Shown here: positions 53,292-62,709 of the stretch, piece by piece | Numbering within the stretch: position 1 is the stretch's first letter | Layout: each line of letters starts with the position of its first letter | NCBI GenBank assembly: GCA_017577715.1 | Contig: PKRC01000009.1 | Span: 3,985-67,984 of the forward strand | Reading direction: 5' to 3' | DNA: 64,000 bases | Source: Clostridia bacterium | Lineage (GTDB): Bacteria; Bacillota; Clostridia; Caldicoprobacterales; Caldicoprobacteraceae | Position numbers and translations under genes: made by a program | The notes under the pieces: generated by a model | The model's input: the letters and a program-made list of their open reading frames with translations, nothing else | What the model was told of the DNA's origin: nothing | The model's database searches: none

Positions 53292-55361
53292 CTACAGCTC
53301 AACCTGCGCTATCATGCTGGCTAATTTATTGGATGATTCCGTATTCATCTTCATAGCGTTATCTATATCTCGTACTGCACTTACCATTTCGCTATTCTGC
53401 TCGGCAATACTAGCTGTAGCTGCTGTTGCCTGTTGCATTGTTGCAGACACATCATTTATTGCGGTTGCCACAGAGTTTACGGTTGCCTTAAGTTGCTCTA
53501 CTGTATTTGACAATTCCCCTAAAACTCCACTTAAGACAGCCCCGTCATTTCTATAATTTTCTATTGCATTCAGCATCAAAGTATAATCCTTTAAAACATT
53601 TTCATCAAGAAACTTTAATAGGTTATTTGTAGCTGAAATCAGCCTATTTACCGATGTATCTATGTTCTCCGCAAACTGCTTTATTCTTCCTGCTGATCTA
53701 TTAGAATCTTCTGCTAATCTCCTTATTTCCTCTGCTACAACTGCAAAGCCTCTACCTTCCTCGCCTGCTCTAGCCGCTTCTATAGAGGCATTTAAGGACA
53801 ATATATTCGTTTTTGCTGCTATGCTTAAAATTGTCTCCGCTAACATTCTAACCTGTTCCACGTTCTTCGCAGACTCTACGGCAGACTCAACTTCATTTTT
53901 AGCCACATCCAAAATATTCATCGTATTATCTTTAGACTCTTTAAACTGTTCATCCAACTCTGCTGCCTTTCTGGCTATTTCATTGGCAGTCTTTGCTCCT
54001 TCTTCCGCTTTGGTGGCGAACATGGACATTGCTGTATTTAAGTCAGCGGCTGACTGCGATATAGATTCAGTTGTTGCACTGGTCTCTTCCATACCGGCTG
54101 ATAGCTCTTGCGTAGTAGCTGATACTTCTTCCGAAAGCCTTAATAGCGTAGTTATCTTCTCCAAGGTAATGTTATAAATTTTATTATTTATAGTCGAAAG
54201 CTCTTTTAAATTAGCCGTAAAGTCCCTCAACTTTTCTATGATCACCTTAAAAGCTTTAAATATCTCACCTACTTCATCTTTTCTATTTAAATATTTCTCG
54301 TCTACATCTATGTTCAATTTTAAATTGGATATATTATCTGCCATCTTCTTGGTCATCATAATCGGTCTAGCTATACCATTTGCTATAACGAAAGAAACTC
54401 CTATACCCGCGCACAAGAATATTATGGATATAAATAAGGTGATCTTTTCAAACTTATCTTTTGCCTCAAGTATTGCGTCTTTATCAACTGCTATTCCTAT
54501 AGCCCAACCCGCTTCATCTACTTTATCAAAGAAAAAGGCCCTTTCTTTCCCGTCGTAATCCTTTATTATTCTTTGATATAACGATACACTTGATAACTTT
54601 ATTAAGTTATCCAGTTTCCCTTCTAATATCTCTGCTGCCCTAGTTATTTTATCGGGTTTTGCTGAAAAATCCGGATTTGGATGGCTGATTATATTGCCTC
54701 GTCTATCTATTAAAAATATGTAGTACGATTCTTTAGCCTTATCCAATGTGCTTTTATAGCTCGCATTGCTCAGAGTAGCCGAAGTTTCAGCATCCACTGT
54801 ATATTTTCCAATAGAATTTACATATTGGTCTATATCCGATATTTGCATGTCTACTCCCAATACCGCTTTCCTTCCATCGTTTAATGTAATTTCTTTAGAC
54901 AACGTTAAGACCAAATTCTTTGTCACGGTATCCACATAGGGGTCACACACATAAATCTGCCCACTATTCTCTTTTGCCTTGACATACCAATCCCTAGTTA
55001 AGGGATTATAATCATGCGGCACCCGCCCGGATGCGTCAATAAATGTCCCATCCTCAAGTGCCAGGTAATATAGGTTTCCAAAGCCCATCTCATCCGTTTT
55101 TTCTAAGACTTTATACAATGTATCGTTTTCATAATTTTCAGCTAGTATTACCCTTTCAGCTACAATTTCTAAGTTTTGCTTTTCTTTGAGTATCCATGCA
55201 TTTATATCGTTGGCTTTTAGTTTTACCTCAGCTATCACCTTATCTTGTATAGTATCCTCTAAATACCTCAGCGATATAAAATTATTCAATCCCCACATTG
55301 TCCCAACGCATACTATACACATTATTATAGCAACTAAACTTATCTTATGTTTAATCTTCAT
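53292..55361 (-). CDS. Methyl-accepting chemotaxis protein with dCache sensor
   Basis: Chemoreceptor of about 689 residues: membrane helix (6-27), extracellular dCache_1 domain (about 30-300) with RDWYVKAKENSGQIYVCDPY and GVDMQISDI, second helix (about 310-335), HAMP (340-395) and a cytosolic signalling domain whose hairpin tip is NILSLNASIEAARAGEEGRG. dCache receptors of this type usually bind amino acids or small organic ligands. ATG at 55361 with GGGGGAG upstream. No che or flagellar genes are nearby, so it is an orphan receptor. Confidence 0.93.
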   Translation of the reverse strand: MKIKHKISLVAIIMCIVCVGTMWGLNNFISLRYLEDTIQDKVIAEVKLKANDINAWILKEKQNLEIVAERVILAENYENDTLYKVLEKTDEMGFGNLYYLALEDGTFIDASGRVPHDYNPLTRDWYVKAKENSGQIYVCDPYVDTVTKNLVLTLSKEITLNDGRKAVLGVDMQISDIDQYVNSIGKYTVDAETSATLSNASYKSTLDKAKESYYIFLIDRRGNIISHPNPDFSAKPDKITRAAEILEGKLDNLIKLSSVSLYQRIIKDYDGKERAFFFDKVDEAGWAIGIAVDKDAILEAKDKFEKITLFISIIFLCAGIGVSFVIANGIARPIMMTKKMADNISNLKLNIDVDEKYLNRKDEVGEIFKAFKVIIEKLRDFTANLKELSTINNKIYNITLEKITTLLRLSEEVSATTQELSAGMEETSATTESISQSAADLNTAMSMFATKAEEGAKTANEIARKAAELDEQFKESKDNTMNILDVAKNEVESAVESAKNVEQVRMLAETILSIAAKTNILSLNASIEAARAGEEGRGFAVVAEEIRRLAEDSNRSAGRIKQFAENIDTSVNRLISATNNLLKFLDENVLKDYTLMLNAIENYRNDGAVLSGVLGELSNTVEQLKATVNSVATAINDVSATMQQATAATASIAEQNSEMVSAVRDIDNAMKMNTESSNKLASMIAQVEL

Positions 55362-55489
55362 CGTTACTCCCCCTATTAGTTTAATTTTTGCCATTTTAGG
55401 GCCATTATTGTTGCTTCCTTGAATTTATAGTCTTATAGGTTATTTACCCATAATCAGGGCCGATATATTAAAAAATGGCTTAAATTGAC

Positions 55490-56248
55490 TTATTTTATCA
55501 TAAGATCAAAGCCCTGTTTGCGGATGACGTTCAGTATTTCCTGGCGTTTGGGATTATACTGTTTAAGCCTGACAACCACCTGGTTGCTGAAACTATCAAC
55601 CGGCCTGCTAGGCTCCCTTAGATCGTAGTAGGTACGCATTTCTTCATCGTATTCTTTGATCTCGTCGAGATAGCTTTCAAAAACTGTATAGGCATTTTCA
55701 AAAACCCTAAGCCGCATTTCCATTCTAGGTTTAAGCTGCGGATTTTGATTTGGATATCCTAAACCAAGGCCTATAACCGGGAATGTCAATTCTGGCAGTT
55801 TTAAAAGCTCACAGATTTTCTCAGAATCGTTGAGTATGCTCCCTAAATAGACCGTCCCTAGGCCCATAGATTCTGCAGCTATTACAACATTTTGAGCCAT
55901 TATACACGCATCGGTGAATGCTGCAAAAAAGCGATCCATATCCCTGGCGGTTTCTACAAAGCAACCCTTTTCTCTTGCTATTTGATTGTTTCTGTATTGA
56001 TCCACGATGAAAACAAGGAGTTCGGGGATTCTTGCCACATACTCCTGCTTGCAAACTTCGGCGATCCTGCTTTTGATCTCCGGATCCGTGACGCGGATAA
56101 TGGAACAGGCTTGCATGCCGGTAGATGTCGCCGTACGCCTTGCAACTTCCATTAACAGTTCAAAAACCTCATGGGGAATTTTCTGATCCTTAAACTCCCG
56201 GATAGTACGATGCGCAAGTTGCGTTCGGATGGTTTCATTTATGTCCAT
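55490..56248 (-). CDS. Nitroreductase-family FMN oxidoreductase (NfsA-like)
   Basis: 252-residue FMN-dependent NAD(P)H oxidoreductase. FMN-binding HRTIREFKDQKIP at the N-terminus, ARRTATSTGMQACSII, MAQNVVIAAESMGLGTVYLG and VIGLGLGYPNQNP are the conserved blocks of the NfsA/FRP group. Likely reduces nitroaromatics, quinones or free flavin. ATG after GGAGGATC. Monocistronic, divergent from the GH120 gene. Confidence 0.9.
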   Translation of the reverse strand: MDINETIRTQLAHRTIREFKDQKIPHEVFELLMEVARRTATSTGMQACSIIRVTDPEIKSRIAEVCKQEYVARIPELLVFIVDQYRNNQIAREKGCFVETARDMDRFFAAFTDACIMAQNVVIAAESMGLGTVYLGSILNDSEKICELLKLPELTFPVIGLGLGYPNQNPQLKPRMEMRLRVFENAYTVFESYLDEIKEYDEEMRTYYDLREPSRPVDSFSNQVVVRLKQYNPKRQEILNVIRKQGFDLMIK

Positions 56249-56598
56249 CTCATGATCCTCCTTTGCTTTTTGTCTGTTGCTATATAATATATATAATCCT
56301 CATATCACAGGTAAAAACTCTCATTGGTAAAAACTATCGTTTTTTGTGGCAACACAATGCGCTCAACATCAACAAGTTGGATCTCCACACCATCCACTAT
56401 TATACTCACACTACCAATGTATCATCGTAACTGTAACTGCATTGTTGGCATAATCTCCTCTGTATAAAATGCGTGTTAGGATTTTTACCAATAATTTTTA
56501 TAAAACAGGTAAATAATACTACATTTTGTAAAATCATTTGTGATATAATTCAAAGTAGTACAATACACACAAAATAACAAATAAAGGGGGATTTTATC
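56249..56598. other. Intergenic region with short repeats
   Basis: No gene seen. GGTAAAAACT occurs twice (56310-56319, 56326-56335), and ATTGGTAAAAA (56323-56333) recurs inverted at 56482-56492. AT-rich runs near 56280-56298 may hold the nitroreductase promoter, not resolved. Confidence 0.45.
56541..56549 (+). promoter_or_regulatory. Extended -10 element before the GH120 gene
   Basis: TGATATAAT: an exact TATAAT (56544-56549) with the TGn extension and no good -35. Ribosome binding site AAAGGGGGAT follows before the ATG at 56599. Confidence 0.45.
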
Positions 56599-58593
56599 AT
56601 GAAATATTATGTAGACGTAAATGCCGAGAGGGACGGTGACGGTTCCAAGGAAAGGCCATTTAAACGCATCAACGATGCTGCAAAGGTGGCGCTTCCCGGA
56701 GATGAAATATTGGTTGCTCCTGGGATTTACCGGGAGTATGTAGACCCGGTTCATTCCGGCACTGAAGATGCCCGTATCACTTATACTAGTATTGTACCTC
56801 TCGGTGCTGTGATTACCGGAGCAGAACAGGTAAAAACTTGGAAGCATTACGAAGGAAATGTCTGGGTATGCCGCATCCCAAACAGCTTCTTCGGCGATTA
56901 CAATCCCTATACTACCTTTGTATTTGGAGACTGGTATTTCGCTAGGCCACTTAAACACACTGGCTGCGTTTTCTTAAATGACAAAGCGATGTATGAGGCC
57001 TCCACTTTGGAAGAATGTCTCAAAGGCGAAGTTTATGAGTACAGCTGGGTACCAGAAGAATCCATTTATAAGTGGTATACAGAACAGGACCCAGAAACCG
57101 ATGAGACAATCATTTATGCCAATTTCCAAGGGCTGAATCCAAATGAGGAAAATGTTGAGATCACCGTACGCCGCAGGTGCTTTATGCCATCTAAGCCAGG
57201 CGTCAGCTATATCACCGTCAGAGGATTCAAGATCGATAAAGCAGCTACCACCTGGGCACCGCCAGCAGCCTTTCAAGACGGCATGATCGGCCCTCACTGG
57301 AGCAAGGGATGGATTATAGAAGACTGCGAAATTTCAAACAGCAGGTGTGCCGGCATTTCTCTGGGCAAATACTATGATCCTGACAACGACCATTATTTCA
57401 CAAAGAAGCACGTAAAAAGTCCTACACAGATGGAACGCGACGCGGTTTGCCGCGGCCAATATCACGGTTGGCTGAAAGAAAAAGTCGGCAGCCATATAAT
57501 TCGCCGCTGCAATATCCACCACTGTGAACAGGGCGGCATTATTGGCAGGATGGGCGGTGCATTCAGCATCATTGAGGACAACCATATCCACCATATAAAT
57601 AATATGCAAGAGCTGGGCGGTGCAGAAATTGCCGGGATAAAATTGCATGCGGCCATCGATGTGATCATACGCCGCAACCATATCCACCATTGCACAATGG
57701 GGATCTGGTGCGACTGGGAAGCACAGGGCACGCGCATTACACAGAACCTGCTCCATGATAACCAGCGGCCGCCGCATGTCAAAAAGCTTGAGGGAAATAT
57801 GGATTCTCAAGATATATTTGTAGAAGTCAGCCATGGTCCAACGCTGATCGATAACAATATACTGCTTTCAGAGGTCAGCCTTCGCTTTGCGACCCAAGGC
57901 GTGGCTTTAGTCCACAACCTTATCTGCGGTGCATTTACTTCAGTTGGCAGGGGAACCGGTTGGCGTTACACGCCATACCACATACCGCACCGTACGGAAG
58001 TGATGGGCTGGATGACCATCCTTCACGGCGACAACCGTTTCTACAACAACATATTTGTCCAGAAGTGGCCAGCTGAAGACCATGAAAGCCATAACGATCA
58101 TGACTCACAACAGATCATCCGGGAAAACAAGCAGGTTGGCACGCACGTTTTTGACGAGTACCCAACCTACGATGAATGGATTGCCCAGTTCGATTTTTCC
58201 AAGCCTCCAAACATGAGAGCTTTAGAACCTGTACACTTTGGTCATTTGCCGATCTGGAGTGAAGGAAATGCATACCTAAACGGCGCTAAACCATGGAAAA
58301 AAGAAGTGAATTACCTGCTGGTTGAAAAAGGCGATGGGGAGATTAAGGTCGAACTGGTGGAAAGGGACGGTCACTATTATCTGGTCACAAATATATTCGA
58401 TTACATAAAAGATTTCAACGTACGGATGATCAACACTCAGGTGCTCGGCAAAGCGTTCGAACCGGAACAATACTTTGAAAACCCTGATGGAACGCCGATA
58501 CGCTTTGATACAGACTACTTTGGAAATCACCGTGGCCTGCAAGTCATCCCGGGTCCCTTTGCATCGCCTTCTAACGAGATTAAAGTATTATAA
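56599..58593 (+). CDS. GH120-like beta-xylosidase with right-handed beta-helix fold
   Basis: 664 residues, no signal peptide, so intracellular. N-terminal DUF1565-type start (SKERPFKRINDAAKVALPGD), then a parallel beta helix. It matches by recall the Thermoanaerobacterium saccharolyticum GH120 xylosidase in blocks such as NSFFGDYNPY, SKGWIIEDCEIS and EIAGIKLHAAIDV. The proposed nucleophile is Asp372 in WCDWEAQGTRI and the acid/base Glu409 in DIFVEVSHGP. Between them lies an insert of about 14 residues (around PPHVKKLEGNMDS) relative to that enzyme. It would release xylose from xylo-oligosaccharides. No xylose transporter or other hydrolase is adjacent. Confidence 0.82.
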   Translation: MKYYVDVNAERDGDGSKERPFKRINDAAKVALPGDEILVAPGIYREYVDPVHSGTEDARITYTSIVPLGAVITGAEQVKTWKHYEGNVWVCRIPNSFFGDYNPYTTFVFGDWYFARPLKHTGCVFLNDKAMYEASTLEECLKGEVYEYSWVPEESIYKWYTEQDPETDETIIYANFQGLNPNEENVEITVRRRCFMPSKPGVSYITVRGFKIDKAATTWAPPAAFQDGMIGPHWSKGWIIEDCEISNSRCAGISLGKYYDPDNDHYFTKKHVKSPTQMERDAVCRGQYHGWLKEKVGSHIIRRCNIHHCEQGGIIGRMGGAFSIIEDNHIHHINNMQELGGAEIAGIKLHAAIDVIIRRNHIHHCTMGIWCDWEAQGTRITQNLLHDNQRPPHVKKLEGNMDSQDIFVEVSHGPTLIDNNILLSEVSLRFATQGVALVHNLICGAFTSVGRGTGWRYTPYHIPHRTEVMGWMTILHGDNRFYNNIFVQKWPAEDHESHNDHDSQQIIRENKQVGTHVFDEYPTYDEWIAQFDFSKPPNMRALEPVHFGHLPIWSEGNAYLNGAKPWKKEVNYLLVEKGDGEIKVELVERDGHYYLVTNIFDYIKDFNVRMINTQVLGKAFEPEQYFENPDGTPIRFDTDYFGNHRGLQVIPGPFASPSNEIKVL

Positions 58594-58627
58594 TCATCGA
58601 TACAAGCGTTATATGTAACAAATAAGT

Positions 58628-58692
58628 GGACGTCTCATCTCCGGGATATTAACGAAAAAGCTTTATCAATGCCGGAGGGAGACGTCCTTTTT
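58628..58692 (+). terminator. Rho-independent terminator of the GH120 gene
   Basis: GGACGTCTC pairs with GAGACGTCC, with an inner CTCCGG/CCGGAG stem and a long apical loop, followed by TTTTT. It begins 35 bases after the stop codon. Confidence 0.88.
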
Positions 58693-59100
58693 ATCATGCG
58701 CGTCTTTAGCACTACTTACCCCACGCACAAAAGTATAAGTAAATGTTTTCAAAGTGTCGGCCAGCCAATTGGAATACTATCAGTCAATATTTGTGCATCT
58801 TGGATTATCTAGTTTTTGTTTAGTTGAGTCATGTTTATAATTTCCATTTGAAATCCTCCCATTCTTAAATTTTAGCATGAAATCAAATTAACATGGAGGA
58901 CTTCGCGCTTTAACCTGATCCGCCCTGTCTCCTCAACCTATACGTTATCTATGCCCCATTCCTTATACCCTTCAAATCATCTAATACAATTGTCCCTATA
59001 CCATTCAGATATACCTGATATGCAGTCCAAAACTGCTGGTATGCGGAAATATATCAACGGTTCTTTTGCTATCTTCTGTATAACCAAGGTATGCAGCCAC
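58693..59100. other. Intergenic region with a 12-codon ORF
   Basis: Nothing recognisable except a minus-strand ORF at 58809-58847 (12 codons, MEIINMTQLNKN) with a strong GGGAGG 8 bases before its ATG. It may be a leader peptide or the start of a lost gene. No terminator was identified after the permease gene at 59101. Confidence 0.35.
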
Positions 59101-59865
59101 TTACAATTGCTTTCTTCGAAATATCGTTACCGAAAGTGACACAAAGATCAATGAAAGCAGACAGGAAATTAGGATAGCACTGTAAAGTGAAGATACCTCT
59201 ATGGAATTCATTATTAATCCCATATTATCAGTCGCTAATGAAATAGGGTTATACCTATGCATCGCGGGTATGATGTCCATAATCATACAGGCCACCACGG
59301 CAACAAATGTTATGAGCAGGCATCCATAATTACTTTTTGTTAAGGTGGCTGAAAATATTAACACTGCCAGTAAAAACAAGCCAAACAGCCATAGGCAAAA
59401 CACAGAAAATAGTAGATTTGATGTTTCATCCTTTGGGAAGAGGTACACCGTGTAACCGTAGGTTAGCCCGAAGCACAGAGCAATACTTGCCGTCCAAACC
59501 AGAACCATACAGGTGTATTTTGAAAGAATGACCGCTGTTCTGGACAATCCTTTTGTCAGCAAATTGATAAGCGTTCCCTTTGAGAGTTCGGAAGATAAAA
59601 CGCCGCTGAATATAATCACCGTTACGATCAATCCCATTTGCGTTGCATTTTTGAAAAACTGCTCCCAGGCATCGTAGGCAGTCGGATCCGGTAATGTTAT
59701 GATGACACCGTCGGTTGCAAGGCTTTCAAGAATTTCAGGCAGCAATTTTGCTATAAGGGGATTGGTGATTCCGAAAATTGCAAAGACCACCAGCATAATG
59801 AGTAGTTTATAAGTTTTTGTGTATTCAAATATCTCTTTCTTTAAAAATACCAAATAACCTCTCAC
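59101..59865 (-). CDS. ABC-2 type permease of the YxlG class
   Basis: 254-residue membrane protein with six helices, spanning a cytosolic start (MRGYLVFLKKEIFEYTKTYK) and a basic end (SVTIFRRKQL). GVLSSELSKGTLINLLTKGL is the conserved cytosolic coupling segment of ABC-2 permeases. GTG start overlaps the ATPase stop by 4 bases (GTGA). Forms an exporter with the ATPase upstream. Confidence 0.87.
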   Translation of the reverse strand: MRGYLVFLKKEIFEYTKTYKLLIMLVVFAIFGITNPLIAKLLPEILESLATDGVIITLPDPTAYDAWEQFFKNATQMGLIVTVIIFSGVLSSELSKGTLINLLTKGLSRTAVILSKYTCMVLVWTASIALCFGLTYGYTVYLFPKDETSNLLFSVFCLWLFGLFLLAVLIFSATLTKSNYGCLLITFVAVVACMIMDIIPAMHRYNPISLATDNMGLIMNSIEVSSLYSAILISCLLSLIFVSLSVTIFRRKQL

Positions 59866-60779
59866 CGAACCACCTCTACAAACAAAGTTTCCAAAGTTGG
59901 TTCCATAACTTCGAACTTCAACGGCACAAGACGCTTTTGCGATAACACACTCAGTAGAAAATGACCATCCATATTGCGATCAGTCAGAAACACCCTCACG
60001 GTGGTTCCATCGCGTGACAGACTTATTGACGGCTGCTTTAGCTCTTCCGCATTTTCAAAAAGGAAAGCATCTTTTTCATTCTCGAATTCAAGGATAAATC
60101 CGTTATGCCTGTGACGCTTTTTTATTTCGGAAAGTGTACCGCATAGCGCAAGCTTTCCATCATGCAATACCGCAATATGGTCGCATATCCTTTCAACATC
60201 CGACAGAATATGGGTCGAAAAGACGATTGTTGTTTTCCCTTTGGCTGCAAGCAGAATATCCAGTATTTCCTTCCTGCCAATTGGATCGAGCGCTGATGTT
60301 GGCTCATCACAGATCAGGAGTTTTGGCTCATTCAGCAAGGCCTGAGCAATGCCGAGGCGCTGCTTCATCCCTCTGGAAAACTGGCCAATTTTCCTTTTTT
60401 CGTCTTTTAATCCCACAAGTTCCAGTAATTCCTCGCTCCTCGATTTAATTTTGTTTTTCGGAAGGCCGGTTATCTCACCGCACAGCTTCAAATATTCCAT
60501 TGGATTCATGTATCCATAAAATTCCGGAACGTCGGGCACAAAGCCTATGTTACGGTTAGTTTTTGTTTCGCCATAGGTAACTTTTTCGCCGCATACGGTT
60601 ACTGATCCGCTGTCCGCTTTCAATAATCCAAGGATAATTTTCATTGTTGTCGTTTTGCCTGCGCCATTCTGCCCGACAAAACCAAATATAGAATGCTCGG
60701 GCACATCCATATCCAATCCCTTCAACACCTCATGGTGCCCAAAGCGTTTATAAAGCTGTTTAATTTCCAGGATACCCAT
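59862..60779 (-). CDS. ABC transporter ATPase of the YxlF class
   Basis: 305-residue ATPase with Walker A GQNGAGKTT, Q-loop GFVPDVPEFYGYM, signature FSRGMKQRLG, Walker B LLICDEPTSALDP and switch His in STHILSDVERI; C-terminal extension (220-305) of the antibiotic-export group. ATG follows the stop of the PLDc_N gene directly. Substrate unknown; peptides or drugs are typical. Confidence 0.9.
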   Translation of the reverse strand: MGILEIKQLYKRFGHHEVLKGLDMDVPEHSIFGFVGQNGAGKTTTMKIILGLLKADSGSVTVCGEKVTYGETKTNRNIGFVPDVPEFYGYMNPMEYLKLCGEITGLPKNKIKSRSEELLELVGLKDEKRKIGQFSRGMKQRLGIAQALLNEPKLLICDEPTSALDPIGRKEILDILLAAKGKTTIVFSTHILSDVERICDHIAVLHDGKLALCGTLSEIKKRHRHNGFILEFENEKDAFLFENAEELKQPSISLSRDGTTVRVFLTDRNMDGHFLLSVLSQKRLVPLKFEVMEPTLETLFVEVVR

Positions 60780-60986
60780 CTAATCCTCACCCTTACCTAA
60801 TGCAAAGTATAAGATCGGGCCGACAAAGTGTATGAACATAACGACCAAAACCCACATCACCTTATTCCCGAAACGGTAATGAGGATGGCGCAGCACATGA
60901 ATAAGTGCGGTAATACTAAGTGCAAACTGTAAGATAACCAACGGAATAAGAAATGGCAAATATTCTTTTAGCATAGACAAATCCAT
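60780..60986 (-). CDS. PLDc_N-domain small membrane protein (YxlE-like)
   Basis: 68 residues with two helices: LPFLIPLVILQFALSITALI and VMWVLVVMFIHFVGPILYFA, joined by HVLRHPHYRFGNK, the PLDc_N pattern. In Bacillus, YxlE precedes the YxlF/YxlG ABC genes in the sigY operon; the same gene order occurs here. ATG at 60986 is favoured because GGAGGAG lies upstream; the frame opens at 61001. Confidence 0.85.
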   Translation of the reverse strand: MDLSMLKEYLPFLIPLVILQFALSITALIHVLRHPHYRFGNKVMWVLVVMFIHFVGPILYFALGKGED

Positions 60987-61044
60987 TGTACACTCCTCCA
61001 TTAATGATATCTTGATTTCTTCACTTTCATGATGAGTCCCGTTC

Positions 61045-62151
61045 CTAACAGTTATTTTTTAGTTTTTCCACAATATTCCTAAAACGGCTTTCATCAGCCA
61101 ATACTGTAAAGGCAGGGTTATTTATGATTCCGTCGACCATGCTCTTGCGTATAACTTTTTCATCCCTGGGAAGGACATTTCCTAAGTCGAATTCCTCAAT
61201 CCACTGATCTATTAGATAAAAATATTCATCTCCTTTTAACTCCAATGGATAAATATCCCCGGTGACAAGCTCCGTATATTTTTCGAGAATTTCCAGGGCT
61301 CTTTCTTTATTTCCAAGCATAGTGTATCCCTGGGCAGCAACGAGATAGAGCTTAATGAGCAACGACGGATGAAGCCTTTTTAAGTCAAAAGCATCGGCAA
61401 TGTCATTTGCACGTCTAAATGTTTTATCAAACTGTTCGGGGTTATCAGTACAAAGCATGAGATAATCCGTTAACGCTCCAAAGAGATTAACCATATGCTG
61501 ATATATAGCAACTTGTGATATCAATTTGGCTTCTTTTGATTTGCCAACCATTTGATATGCTGACGCAAGCAACGTTTCGGTGGAAATGATTTTATGGTTC
61601 CTTCCTTCCAGCAGTTCGATTACTTCGGTCGGATTCCCCATTAGCAAGGCGCAATACGCTTCCATATATAAGGCAAGTTGAACAAGCTCTGCATCTTCAC
61701 TTTCCGTTTTTACCCTAATAAACAACTCTTTGGCTTCTGAAAGCACAGAAAGGGCCTTTTCCTTGTCTCCTGCTTCCATACAGTTGTTTACAAGCAGTAG
61801 TCCGATATGGAATAACAAAGAAAAGCAGGAGAAATACTTTTTAACAATATCACGGCAAGAATTCAATACTCCATCAAATGGTTTGGAAGCAAAATCGGCG
61901 GATAATTTCACATACAGTTTACGAATATCCTCTTTGCTCATCTGAGGTTCATAGCCCATGAGCTCATCAATGCTTATATTAAAAAATGTCGCAAGCTGCG
62001 GAAGAAAAGTAATATCAGGATAGCTCTGGCCAGTTTCCCATTTAGAAACCGCAGCCTTAGATACGCCAAGGTAATTTGCGAGTTCCTCCTGCGTCAACCC
62101 CTTTTCGCGTCGCTTTTTAGCAATCATTCTGGCAATATTGATTTCTTTCAT
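61045..62151 (-). CDS. XRE-family regulator with C-terminal TPR-like domain
   Basis: 368 residues: N-terminal HTH_3 (5-62) with GLTQEELANYLGVSKAAVSK and WETGQSYPDI, then about 300 residues of helical repeats, as in TPR-containing XRE regulators that sense peptides or ligands. ATG at 62151 after GAGGGTG is preferred over earlier in-frame starts. It is first in an apparent operon with the PLDc_N and ABC genes (58-base gap), so it probably controls them and itself. Confidence 0.88.
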   Translation of the reverse strand: MKEINIARMIAKKRREKGLTQEELANYLGVSKAAVSKWETGQSYPDITFLPQLATFFNISIDELMGYEPQMSKEDIRKLYVKLSADFASKPFDGVLNSCRDIVKKYFSCFSLLFHIGLLLVNNCMEAGDKEKALSVLSEAKELFIRVKTESEDAELVQLALYMEAYCALLMGNPTEVIELLEGRNHKIISTETLLASAYQMVGKSKEAKLISQVAIYQHMVNLFGALTDYLMLCTDNPEQFDKTFRRANDIADAFDLKRLHPSLLIKLYLVAAQGYTMLGNKERALEILEKYTELVTGDIYPLELKGDEYFYLIDQWIEEFDLGNVLPRDEKVIRKSMVDGIINNPAFTVLADESRFRNIVEKLKNNC

Positions 62152-62170
62152 GTTCATCACCCTCACTTTT

Positions 62171-62198
62171 ATTATATAACTAATAAAATGATACTCAA
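62171..62198 (-). promoter_or_regulatory. Promoter of the XRE-ABC operon with flanking palindrome
   Basis: Minus strand TTGAGT (62193-62198), 16-bp spacer, TATAAT (62171-62176). Just upstream of the -35 lies the palindrome GATTTACGGTAAATC (62201-62215), a plausible operator. Confidence 0.6.
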
Positions 62199-62215
62199 TG
62201 GATTTACGGTAAATC

Positions 62216-62709
62216 TAAGATAATTAAATTAACCGTAGGTAAACTTTTTATCTGTTAACTCAACCCTATTACTTTTAGGCCAGTTGATTTGTTGCCGTAA
62301 ATAATAAAAATAGGGTTCCTCAACAACCCTTGACATCAATGTTATGTTGATTTCTGAACCAGTCCAACCGGCTGAGTGAAATAAATGAACCAAATATGCA
62401 TGATTAGCCAATGATACCATATATTTACTGATAATATCAAGGCCAAAATATTTATGACCCAAATTGCGCTAATTGTGAGGATACATAAATACAATTCTGC
62501 AACCCCATTAAAATCAAGGCTTGTGCTCTTGACATTAGTATTACACATTCAGCAAATGTATTGTTCTGAACTTTTTATCAAGTAAAATACAAGATGCTGA
62601 CATTCAATATATTTTATTTTCCTTCTCTAACTTCGTTAATTGCAAGTTAAAATGAAACACTTTTTCTCTGTTAAAGCTAATCGTCCACTTATGTTTTTCG
62701 ATTTACTTA
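62216..62709. other. AT-rich intergenic region without a credible gene
   Basis: Open frames on the minus strand (for example 62229-62462, 77 codons) lack ribosome binding sites and recognisable domains. No tRNA, repeat array or terminator was found. Confidence 0.45.

Noticed and set aside
62229..62548. Two overlapping minus-strand ORFs of 68-77 codons
   Set aside because: No ribosome binding site, no domain, and composition like the AT-rich intergenic DNA.
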